From a virus: a DNA stretch of 42,697 nt. The notes below the pieces were generated by a model that made no database searches, had not been told where the DNA came from, and was given only the letters and a program-made list of their open reading frames with translations. Position numbers and translations under genes: made by a program. Each line of letters opens with the position of its first letter. Position 1 is the first letter of the stretch. This document shows positions 1 to 6,417 of this stretch, piece by piece. The stretch is from positions 1-42,697 of the IMG/VR virus record IMGVR_UViG_3300025674_000092. One strand, written 5' to 3'.

Positions 1-7
1 TTCCACA

Positions 8-421
8 TTAGTGACCATTCCCATTCCCATTACCAAATTTAATATCTCTAGTAGCATCTTTTAGTTTTTCTACATCTTTTAAAAGCTTATCAACTTCAGA
101 TTCTAAATGATCAATCATTACTTGAATATGAGCATTCTCATCTAAGATACCTTGATGTTTTTCAACTTGTTGTGCTAGAAATTCTAATAGCATAAATTGC
201 TCGTCATCGGCGGGTAGATTACCCATTAAACCTCGAGGCCATTTAATTCGAAACTCTGTATTTAATTCCACATCCTTTTCCATTAATTCTAATCGAGTAG
301 AATGTTGATTAAGGGTTTCGACTATTCCAAAATAAGCATAAACTCCTAGTGCTACGGCAGTGACAATAGAAATTAAATTTCGGATAGGCATCCCTACCGT
401 CGTCTTGTCGCTTATTTCCAT
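8..421 (-). CDS. Membrane-anchored coiled-coil protein
   Basis: Unrecognised 137-residue protein. Residues 14-35 form one hydrophobic segment, followed by a mostly helical region rich in Leu, Glu and Lys (about 75-125) that looks like a coiled coil, and a tail of Gly-Asn repeats ending NGNGNGH. The layout fits an inner-membrane protein with a soluble coiled coil, for example a lysis accessory or virion-assembly factor, but no family was recognised. It is the last complete gene of the leftward head operon. Its TAA overlaps an ATG at positions 8-6, so another gene starts here and runs off the window. Confidence 0.7.
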   Translation of the reverse strand: MEISDKTTVGMPIRNLISIVTAVALGVYAYFGIVETLNQHSTRLELMEKDVELNTEFRIKWPRGLMGNLPADDEQFMLLEFLAQQVEKHQGILDENAHIQVMIDHLESEVDKLLKDVEKLKDATRDIKFGNGNGNGH

Positions 422-703
422 TTAACACCTCCAGCGTTTACGAGCCTGTCTTAATCTTGAATTAGGGTCTTTGGCAGCTTTAGGAAATTGTTTCATTTGA
501 CCCGCAGAACGTGCACAGTAAGATTTTCTTCTTGATGCTCTTTTTCCTGTAGGATTTTTTTCGGTAACTGCTGTAGATAATTTAGAACCTGGATTTTCTC
601 TTCGATATCGATCGACACCAGCTTTTGTCATTCCCGCTCCACTTTTCGTGGAGCGGAAATATTTTTTTGTTTTCGGTGGTTGCTTGTCAGCTTTCCTAGT
701 CAT
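422..703 (-). CDS. Small basic phage protein, DUF6321-like
   Basis: A 93-residue, very basic protein with the pattern GAGMTKAGVDRYRRENPGSKL split over residues 22-42, then an RRKSYCARSAGQMK block, and a C-terminal RWRC. This arrangement is familiar from a small-protein family common in marine and T4-like phages (DUF6321 as I remember it), whose function is unknown. Its many Lys and Arg residues suggest nucleic-acid binding, which is inference. It overlaps the upstream gene by 8 bases and abuts the downstream one, so it is translated as part of the head operon. Confidence 0.75.
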   Translation of the reverse strand: MTRKADKQPPKTKKYFRSTKSGAGMTKAGVDRYRRENPGSKLSTAVTEKNPTGKRASRRKSYCARSAGQMKQFPKAAKDPNSRLRQARKRWRC

Positions 704-1109
704 ACTTTTTTATCCACTCACACCATACAACGACTTCTTGACCTGCTACAGTTGTAGCCGGTACTTCCAATTTTACATCTCCTGTATAACCTGCTGCTTG
801 AGTATTATTCAAGCCACCAAATTCGGAAAAATCAAAATTGTTGTCATAATTTAATGATAAGAAAGGAACGTCGGCAGTAGCATCCCAAGTTAAGGTAGCT
901 GAAGCATTAGCTGCGCCAGCTCCCTGATACCAAATTTTATTTAAGGATACTTGAGTGCATGCTTCTCCCGCTTTATTAGGAGCAAGAGCAGACACATCGA
1001 CAAGAGTAATTGAGCTAGTATTACCACCGTCACAAGATACAAAACAAGTGTTGATCAATTTACGATCACCTTGAAATTGAATTGTAGGTCCTGTTATTGT
1101 GTTAGCCAT
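696..1109 (-). CDS. Putative virion structural protein
   Basis: A 137-residue protein beginning MANTITGPTIQFQGD. It is rich in Gly, Ala, Thr, Asn and Val and alternates in a beta-strand-like way, with four Cys residues. It has no membrane segment or enzyme motif. It sits two genes downstream of the major capsid protein next to another beta-rich protein, so a head decoration, head-tail joining or fibre role is plausible. I do not recognise the family. Confidence 0.65.
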   Translation of the reverse strand: MANTITGPTIQFQGDRKLINTCFVSCDGGNTSSITLVDVSALAPNKAGEACTQVSLNKIWYQGAGAANASATLTWDATADVPFLSLNYDNNFDFSEFGGLNNTQAAGYTGDVKLEVPATTVAGQEVVVWCEWIKKYD

Positions 1110-1119
1110 GATTTACTCC

Positions 1120-1620
1120 TTATGTTTGTATGTTACCTGCATCTTTTACATAGTAGTAAATGATACCTGTAATTGTACCACCGCCAGCAGCAGAAGCACC
1201 TTTACCACCAACAATTTTTACTCTTTCAGACATTGGAGTTCCAACGTCACCAAGAGCTGCACCTGCGGTTGAATCACCACCCCATACAGTTACGACTGCA
1301 CCTGCGTCTGCATCCGCTTCATTAAGTAGACCATCTATGTCTACAAAGGTAGTACCACCATCAAAATCGGTATAACCCATATCGATAGTTGGAGACGAAC
1401 CTCCTGTTGCATCACCATTAAATGAAATACCTGTTACTACTGCATTTTGTGGAAGTACGACTTTTCTTGTATCAGTTGCAGATACTTGAACATCAGTTCC
1501 TGCGTTTGCAGTTGGAACAAAGTAAAACTGTGCTGCAAGTTGTACTGAACCCGCATAGGTTTCTCTTTTATTATCGCCACCATTGGATCTTACGATTCCA
1601 GTGAATGTTGTTGTTCCCAT
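1120..1620 (-). CDS. Putative virion structural protein, beta-rich
   Basis: A 166-residue protein with long Gly/Thr/Asp/Val-rich stretches typical of beta-sandwich virion proteins and no catalytic motif. The start at 1620 has a clear upstream AAGGAGG, and it is the first gene after a transcription terminator. It and the next gene may therefore form their own late unit, separate from the capsid gene. A decoration or tail-surface role is inferred from composition and position only. Confidence 0.65.
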   Translation of the reverse strand: MGTTTFTGIVRSNGGDNKRETYAGSVQLAAQFYFVPTANAGTDVQVSATDTRKVVLPQNAVVTGISFNGDATGGSSPTIDMGYTDFDGGTTFVDIDGLLNEADADAGAVVTVWGGDSTAGAALGDVGTPMSERVKIVGGKGASAAGGGTITGIIYYYVKDAGNIQT

Positions 1621-1718
1621 ATTAAACCTCCTTGGTTATATAGACCTCGCCACACAATCTCTATACCGTCTGCTAGCTCAGTTTGCGTGACTTGTTATGC
1701 TAGAACTAAAATATGACA
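1621..1718 (-). promoter_or_regulatory. Probable late promoter region
   Basis: This gap lies between the terminator after the capsid gene and the strong ribosome binding site of the next leftward gene. On the minus strand it contains CTAGC and GCTAG arms about 25 bases apart and a TATAGA hexamer. A promoter is expected because transcription is stopped upstream, but no consensus promoter can be fixed. Confidence 0.3.
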
Positions 1719-1752
1719 TAAAAAAAGGGCGCAGTCAAAGACATACGCCCTT
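1719..1752 (-). terminator. Rho-independent terminator after the capsid gene
   Basis: On the minus strand AAGGGCG (1752-1746) pairs exactly with CGCCCTT (1731-1725) and is followed at once by a run of T residues. This is a standard intrinsic terminator 20 bases after the capsid stop codon. Confidence 0.85.
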
Positions 1753-1771
1753 CTTATTAGATTAATTATTA

Positions 1772-2698
1772 TTAAGCTGCGCCAGATGTACCAAAGATAC
1801 CTCTAGGATCGGAGAAACCGAATGAGTATCTCTCTCTAGCTTTGTATCTTACGTTACCAGTGTCAAAATCACCTTCCATGTTTGTGGACATAGGTGTTCT
1901 AACAAAGTGCTTTAGACCATTTGGTGCATCAGTCTTAATGAAGAATGCATCGGTGTCAGTTAAGAAGTGATTTACTACATAACCTTCAGGAATCATTCCC
2001 ATATTTCTGATTGCATTAATGTCATTGTCTGCTGTTCCAGTTCTTAGAGCAGAGTTCATTAATCGATCAGCAGTAAACTGTAATTCTTTTGGAATAATCA
2101 GTTTTCTACCTTGAGTTGCGATTTTTAAACCACGCTCGTCTACGAATGCAGCAATGTCAATTAAAGCTTGCTCAAGTGATACTTCGTTCAAGTCAGCATC
2201 AGTTGCTAGTCTGTTAGAGAATGTGCCACCAACTGCAAGTGGGTGTGCTGTGTTTATAAGTGAAACACCATCACCACCTGGGTTAGTACCAGCAGCTCCA
2301 CTAGCAGCAAAAGCTGTGTTTAGAACATCAGCACCTTTTACTTGCTTTGTGTTAGCCATTGATCTTGCAAGAGCTTTTGTGTAACGAGAAGAAAGTTGAT
2401 CGTAGAGGTTATCTTCGATTGCTTCTTCTGTGATTGAAAAGCCTAATGCAATTGTATCGTGTGTGTAACGTGAAGTATAAGCTTCAGCAGCTGTATCATA
2501 AGAGATACCAGCGCCTTCAGATTTAACTGGAGCTGATCCAAAACCTGAAAGCATTACCTCTTCTTCGAATGCTCTGTCAGAAGACTCTTGATCGAAGATT
2601 TCGGTGTGCTCTTGCTCATATCTTGCATATTCCAAGCCAAACAGTGCGTTTAAACCTGGTTCTAACTCTTTAACGAGTTGACTTCTTGAAATAGCCAT
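1772..2698 (-). CDS. Major capsid protein, Mu gpT-like HK97 fold
   Basis: A 308-residue protein that forms the icosahedral head. It opens MAISRSQLVKELEPGLNALFG and has the block YTHDTIALGFSITEEAIEDN (about residues 77-96). It also has a central 'VLNTAF' and 'TAHPLAVGG' region and a C-terminal region ending in NVRYKARERYSFGFSDPRG. These features match the Mu-type gpT/HK97-fold major head proteins, and the length fits. It lies after the scaffold-like gene and an accessory head gene, the usual order. A terminator directly downstream should give it its own strongly expressed transcript end. Confidence 0.85.
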   Translation of the reverse strand: MAISRSQLVKELEPGLNALFGLEYARYEQEHTEIFDQESSDRAFEEEVMLSGFGSAPVKSEGAGISYDTAAEAYTSRYTHDTIALGFSITEEAIEDNLYDQLSSRYTKALARSMANTKQVKGADVLNTAFAASGAAGTNPGGDGVSLINTAHPLAVGGTFSNRLATDADLNEVSLEQALIDIAAFVDERGLKIATQGRKLIIPKELQFTADRLMNSALRTGTADNDINAIRNMGMIPEGYVVNHFLTDTDAFFIKTDAPNGLKHFVRTPMSTNMEGDFDTGNVRYKARERYSFGFSDPRGIFGTSGAA

Positions 2699-2701
2699 GG
2701 T

Positions 2702-3271
2702 TTATACCCCTGCCTTTCCGCCTGTGTAGTAGTGAAGATTTGGTTTCACAATCAAATTACCGTTAGCAGCAGATGTATCATCGTTATCTGGATCTTTTGA
2801 AAGACCTACGACAATCCATGTTGAGCTAGCGTTTGATGCGAAAGTATCTACTTCAGCTCTTGAAATACCAGACTTCGTGCTGCCAGCAGTGTAAGATGTT
2901 TCTGCGTTTTCACCTACGTTAGCAGCTGTTACTGTGCCATTACATTGAACTTCAAATAATTGATTTGGATCATCAATCACATTAGCAACAATGTCAGTGG
3001 CGACAATGCTTCCTGGATAGTAATTACTAAAAGTTGGTTTTTGTGTTGTTGGGTCTGTATAGAAACAACCGTTAAAAATACCAACAATAGTACTACCAGC
3101 AGCATTGGCGAGAACGAGTGTACCAGTGTTCGCGAAGGAAACTGGATCACCCTGGAAGATAGCGGTACCATAGTTATTGGCAATAGCATATTCTGTTTGC
3201 CCTTGGTTTGATACTCCACCACCCACCTTTTGTACGGGTCTAAACCCGAATGGTGCGTCTATGTTTGCCAT
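2702..3271 (-). CDS. Head accessory or decoration protein
   Basis: A 189-residue beta-rich protein starting MANIDAPFGFRPVQKVGGG, with later motifs such as GDPVSFANTG and a VGxSKDP-like block. This N-terminus is a recurring type among marine phage structural proteins encoded next to the capsid gene. A decoration or minor head role is inferred. It is separated from the capsid gene by three bases, so the two are probably translated from the same message. A good ribosome binding site precedes it. Confidence 0.65.
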   Translation of the reverse strand: MANIDAPFGFRPVQKVGGGVSNQGQTEYAIANNYGTAIFQGDPVSFANTGTLVLANAAGSTIVGIFNGCFYTDPTTQKPTFSNYYPGSIVATDIVANVIDDPNQLFEVQCNGTVTAANVGENAETSYTAGSTKSGISRAEVDTFASNASSTWIVVGLSKDPDNDDTSAANGNLIVKPNLHYYTGGKAGV

Positions 3272-3326
3272 AATATTACTCCTTTGTAATACGTGTTAAT
3301 ATTGGTCGTCCAACAAACCGTGCCGA

Positions 3327-3782
3327 TTACGACTTGTTTCCTGAACCAAAAGTTACTTTGGTTTGCCTTTGGGGTTTACTGATCGGCATCCTTGGATCCT
3401 CGATCTTCAGTAGATCATTGTCGACGGCCTGTTTCTGGCCCTCAGTCAAGCTTCTGTAATAAGCATTACGCTCTTCAATTGTCTCTACTGGCATGCGAGC
3501 TAACAGCAACCCACCTACCCCTATAACACCAGCGTGTTTACCATCTTCGATAGTAGGAAGTTCCCAGTCAGGATACTCGTCGGCTCGAACTAATTCCCAG
3601 CCTTCTCGTAATTTACCACTGATGTTTTTATAATCATCAAATCCTCTGACTGATTCCCTGATCCATCGATGTTTGTAACCATCTGGAGCTGGGGGTGCGT
3701 CCAATGCAGACGGTCTAGTCCAACCTTTTTTACGAGCTGTCTTTTCCCTAGTCTCACTGGATCTTAGCGTTTTATTTACCAT
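3327..3782 (-). CDS. Unknown head-operon protein
   Basis: A 151-residue protein with a basic N-terminus, a WIRESVRG..DDYKN block around residue 40, a short Gly/Leu-rich segment (about 86-94) and a charged C-terminal half ending in a basic tail. I recognise no enzyme motif. It lies between the scaffold-like gene and the head accessory gene, so it is probably a virion or assembly protein. Similar proteins seem to occur in this position in other marine phages, but I cannot name a family. Confidence 0.65.
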   Translation of the reverse strand: MVNKTLRSSETREKTARKKGWTRPSALDAPPAPDGYKHRWIRESVRGFDDYKNISGKLREGWELVRADEYPDWELPTIEDGKHAGVIGVGGLLLARMPVETIEERNAYYRSLTEGQKQAVDNDLLKIEDPRMPISKPQRQTKVTFGSGNKS

Positions 3783-3794
3783 ATTGTCTCCAAT

Positions 3795-4724
3795 CTATAG
3801 ATATTTTGCGTATTCTTCAAGAGGTACTCCTAATTTTTTTGCAATTGCAACTTGACTAGGGGTAAGAGTAACTTTTCTCTTAGAACCACTTGATTTACCT
3901 GTTCGAGAAGATCCAGCCACTGTTTGTGGTGCTTTTTCCTTCACTTCTGTTTGTTGGTTTTGAAATTTATTTGGAAATTGACTCTTCATATAAGAATTAA
4001 TTTCTTCATAGTATTCATCACTTTTAGGATCAAAACCTTCTCTTAAAAGCTTTTTATGATGAGCTAAAGCAGTAAATGTCATGGCTTCATCTTGTCCAAA
4101 CCATTTATTATCTTCTGCCCATTGTTCTGCCCTAGGGTCAGGCTGTCTTTGAACAGGTGCTTGAGCTTGAGGTCTTTCAGCCATTAATCCTTCTTGTTGT
4201 TTTAATAACTGTTCTCTTTGTTGTTTAGAAACAATAGCTCTTTCCTCTTCAATCGCTAATCTTGTTAAGGCTCTTTGAGCATCAACTTGAGCATTGACAT
4301 CGTTGTTATACAAAGCATCTTGATAAGCTTTTTTAGCTTGTTCAATCTGAGACTTAACTCTTGTTTCATACTCTGTAAGATAGTTTTCATCTAAAGACTT
4401 AATTTTATTTTCATACTCGGTGTATTTTTTCTTTGCACTTTCAGCAAAGCGAAGAGCTTCTTGCTCTCTTTGTTCAGTCTTTTCGATTCTATCTAAAAGT
4501 TTTTTGATTCTTCGTTGAACATTTTTAGAGTATTTATCTAAACCGTCTTCTTTAGAATCATCGTTAGAGTCGTCGTTGAAATCTTCATTAGAAGAAGCAT
4601 CTGTTTGAGAAGTAGCTTCTTTGTCTTGGACTTTACTATCTTCAGTAGATTTATCTTCTTCTTGAAGTTCAACCTCTTGACTTTCTCCAGTAGTGTCAAG
4701 GTCTACCATTTTTTCGTCAGCCAT
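3795..4724 (-). CDS. Putative capsid scaffolding protein
   Basis: A 309-residue protein with a strongly acidic N-terminus (residues 1-60, many Glu, Asp and Ser). A long charged helical region follows (about 70-190), very likely a coiled coil, then a Gln/Pro-rich linker and a basic C-terminus (TGKSSGSKRKVTL, then a short predicted helix). Acidic coiled coil plus basic capsid-binding tail is the usual scaffold design, and the gene is just upstream of the capsid genes. The role is inferred from this design and position. Confidence 0.7.
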   Translation of the reverse strand: MADEKMVDLDTTGESQEVELQEEDKSTEDSKVQDKEATSQTDASSNEDFNDDSNDDSKEDGLDKYSKNVQRRIKKLLDRIEKTEQREQEALRFAESAKKKYTEYENKIKSLDENYLTEYETRVKSQIEQAKKAYQDALYNNDVNAQVDAQRALTRLAIEEERAIVSKQQREQLLKQQEGLMAERPQAQAPVQRQPDPRAEQWAEDNKWFGQDEAMTFTALAHHKKLLREGFDPKSDEYYEEINSYMKSQFPNKFQNQQTEVKEKAPQTVAGSSRTGKSSGSKRKVTLTPSQVAIAKKLGVPLEEYAKYL

Positions 4725-4734
4725 ATTTATCTCC

Positions 4735-5157
4735 TTAATAAATTGTTAGTACGTCTTTTGGGTCTTTCAATTTAGCTAAAATTTCATCATCATTGAGAAT
4801 ACGAATTTCTCCACCTTCAATTTTAACTCTTGATCCAGCGTATCTTGCAAAGACAACCCAATCGCCTTTCTTACACCACGGACCATTAGGGAACTTATCT
4901 TTATCAGCATAAGCATCTGATCCCATACTTAAGATCATTCCAACGTTCGTTGTAAGTTGTTGTTCTTCCACAGCTTTGTCGGTGAGATACAAACCACCTT
5001 TAGTTTTTTCTGTTCCTCTGTAAGGTAAAACAACCATTCGCCATCCTGTTGCTTGTGGTATTCTTTCTAACGCAGGACCTTCTTCTTTGTCTTTCTTCTC
5101 TTCTTTTTTAGTCAAAGGTTTTTTATTAACACCTTCTGGTAAAATTAATCTACTCAT
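4735..5157 (-). CDS. GroES-like co-chaperonin
   Basis: A 140-residue protein whose residues 38-140 match the Cpn10 fold. It has GWRMVVLPYRGTEKTKGGLYL (38-58) with the flexible GroEL-binding loop region, GMILSMGS (73-80), KKGDWVVFARYAG (96-108) and a C-terminal DDEILAKL. About 37 extra charged residues precede the domain. Phage co-chaperonins such as T4 gp31 replace or assist host GroES in capsid folding. The gene lies directly before the scaffold and capsid genes, which fits, and no GroEL gene is present here. It overlaps the preceding gene by 8 bases. Confidence 0.85.
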   Translation of the reverse strand: MSRLILPEGVNKKPLTKKEEKKDKEEGPALERIPQATGWRMVVLPYRGTEKTKGGLYLTDKAVEEQQLTTNVGMILSMGSDAYADKDKFPNGPWCKKGDWVVFARYAGSRVKIEGGEIRILNDDEILAKLKDPKDVLTIY

Positions 5158-5341
5158 CTTTAAACACCTTCTTGTATATTTCTTGATAGTCCATTAATAA
5201 CTGCTGTAAAGCGTGTAACTTTCCTAACTCATATTGATATTGATCAAACGAACTAAGACTCCTACTCAACAAATCATCTTTCTTATCGTTGATTCGTTCT
5301 TGAATAAGCTTTTTAACGTGGTAGTCGAAACTCTCTTGCAT
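5150..5341 (-). CDS. Small helical protein, unknown
   Basis: A 63-residue, charged and probably all-helical protein beginning MQESFDYHVKKLIQERINDK. No family was recognised. It is packed between the holin-like gene (sharing one base) and the GroES-like gene, so it belongs to the head operon and is probably real. Confidence 0.6.
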   Translation of the reverse strand: MQESFDYHVKKLIQERINDKKDDLLSRSLSSFDQYQYELGKLHALQQLLMDYQEIYKKVFKDE

Positions 5342-5757
5342 TATTTTGTAATCTTTTTAGATTTTTCGAATGTTCTCAAGCCAGCCATTCCTAGGAGAGC
5401 CATGACTAATGGCATGAGTTGTTCCATATCCATTTGAGGAAGAGGACCAACTTCGATTTGAAAAATTCCTAAAAAGAACACGATAAAAGGTTTAAGGACA
5501 TATTCGAAAAATATGGCCAATGCTGCACTAAATCCAATGAGGGGACGCCAAGAACGTTGCAGTAAACCTGAAATATCGGTAGCTGTAGATTGAGCATCGG
5601 CTAAATTAATATCCATTTGTTTAGAATTAATTTCATTTTCAAGCTCTTGAAGTTTAATCCTAATTTGACCTTTTTCTTCTTCGGAAGTATGTACAGAGTC
5701 GATAACCTTACCGACCGTGTCAACTAAAGATCCACCTAATATTTTACTAAGAACCAA
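5341..5757 (-). CDS. 3TM holin-like protein (GTA holin family type)
   Basis: A 138-residue protein that probably forms pores in the inner membrane during lysis. The N-terminal half is an amphipathic helical region with an EINSKQMDINLADAQ block, then SWRPLIGFSAALAIFFEYVL (about 79-98) and two further hydrophobic stretches ending near residue 128. This arrangement is typical of the three-TM phage/GTA holin family. The best start is a TTG at 5757, because no ATG fits in frame nearby. It overlaps the preceding 35-residue gene by 11 bases. It lies far from the lysozyme gene, so its link to lysis rests on family resemblance. Confidence 0.7.
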   Translation of the reverse strand: MVLSKILGGSLVDTVGKVIDSVHTSEEEKGQIRIKLQELENEINSKQMDINLADAQSTATDISGLLQRSWRPLIGFSAALAIFFEYVLKPFIVFFLGIFQIEVGPLPQMDMEQLMPLVMALLGMAGLRTFEKSKKITK

Positions 5758-5854
5758 AATATACCCCTAACGCAAAGAATACGATAGCTATAATTGCATC
5801 ACGTTTCTTGACATTAGAAGTAAAGCTTTTAACTTTTAACAGTATTTTTTTCAT
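5747..5854 (-). CDS. 35-residue single-span membrane peptide
   Basis: A short frame of 35 residues with a basic N-terminus (MKKILLKVK) and one hydrophobic segment near the C-terminus (IIAIVFFALGVYFG). Its start overlaps the stop of the upstream gene as TAATG, and its end overlaps the holin-like gene. Tight coupling and an intact membrane span support a real gene. It could be a holin partner or antiholin, which is inference. Confidence 0.6.
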   Translation of the reverse strand: MKKILLKVKSFTSNVKKRDAIIAIVFFALGVYFGS

Positions 5855-6024
5855 TAAAATACTCCTTCAAATTTAAGACCTTTAGATGCTATTCCATAAC
5901 CACGTTTGTGTTTTTTATCCTCAGGTACAGATCCAACTTTCATGATCTTACCTGGTGGAATAGATTCTCCCTGAGAAACAGGGCCCTTTTTGGGAGGGAT
6001 TGTTTTTGTTAACTTTTTTTTCAT
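5854..6024 (-). CDS. 56-residue basic protein, unknown
   Basis: A short coding frame with many Lys, Gly and Pro residues, starting MKKKLTKTIPPKKGPVSQGE and ending KGLKFEGVF. It is joined to both neighbours by TAATG overlaps, so it is part of the operon by translational coupling. No family was recognised. Confidence 0.6.
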   Translation of the reverse strand: MKKKLTKTIPPKKGPVSQGESIPPGKIMKVGSVPEDKKHKRGYGIASKGLKFEGVF

Positions 6025-6290
6025 TAGTGTAATGTTAAACTATTTTCTTGAGTTTTCAAATAACTAATTTGCTGAGCAATATAGTTATCTGCTACGTATT
6101 CACCATAAGCATCAACTAAGGTGTCTCTACTCATGGTCAACAATACCTGAGCTAGTTCAATTAAATCAACACCTTGTTCAGCTTGTTCTTGAACAAAATC
6201 TCTTGTGCTATTGATAATTTTTTGAACTCTTTTTTTAGTAACATCATCAATCATCCTTAGATGATAGGATGTTTTGTCTTTATTTTCCAT
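6024..6290 (-). CDS. Small helical protein, unknown
   Basis: An 88-residue protein, mostly helical and charged, with a hydrophobic stretch ELAQVLLTMSRDTLVDAYGE (about 45-64). No family was recognised. It overlaps the start of the next gene (TAATG) and the end of the previous one, so it sits in the continuous leftward operon downstream of the portal gene. Confidence 0.6.
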   Translation of the reverse strand: MENKDKTSYHLRMIDDVTKKRVQKIINSTRDFVQEQAEQGVDLIELAQVLLTMSRDTLVDAYGEYVADNYIAQQISYLKTQENSLTLH

Positions 6291-6417
6291 TTTTCTTTTC
6301 TACTTTCTTTATTGTACCTTTGTTCTTAGAAGCGTAAAATACTTGTTCTCCTTTTTTCTTACCATATTCTTTCTTCATTGACTTCATAATCTTTTTACCC
6401 TTTTCGGTTAGTGGCAT
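6280..6417 (-). CDS. 45-residue basic protein near portal
   Basis: A 45-residue, Lys-rich protein starting MPLTEKGKKIMKSMKKEYGK and continuing KKGEQVFYASKNKGTI. Very similar short proteins are frequent beside phage structural genes, but their job is not known. The frame overlaps the portal stop and the next start, and an AGGAGAGA sequence lies upstream, supporting expression. Confidence 0.7.
   Translation of the reverse strand: MPLTEKGKKIMKSMKKEYGKKKGEQVFYASKNKGTIKKVEKKNGK

Noticed and set aside
1655-1710. Possible tRNA because GCTAGCTCAGTTTG resembles a D-arm
   Set aside because: No acceptor stem, anticodon arm or T-arm could be placed around it, and the likely promoter lies on the other strand.
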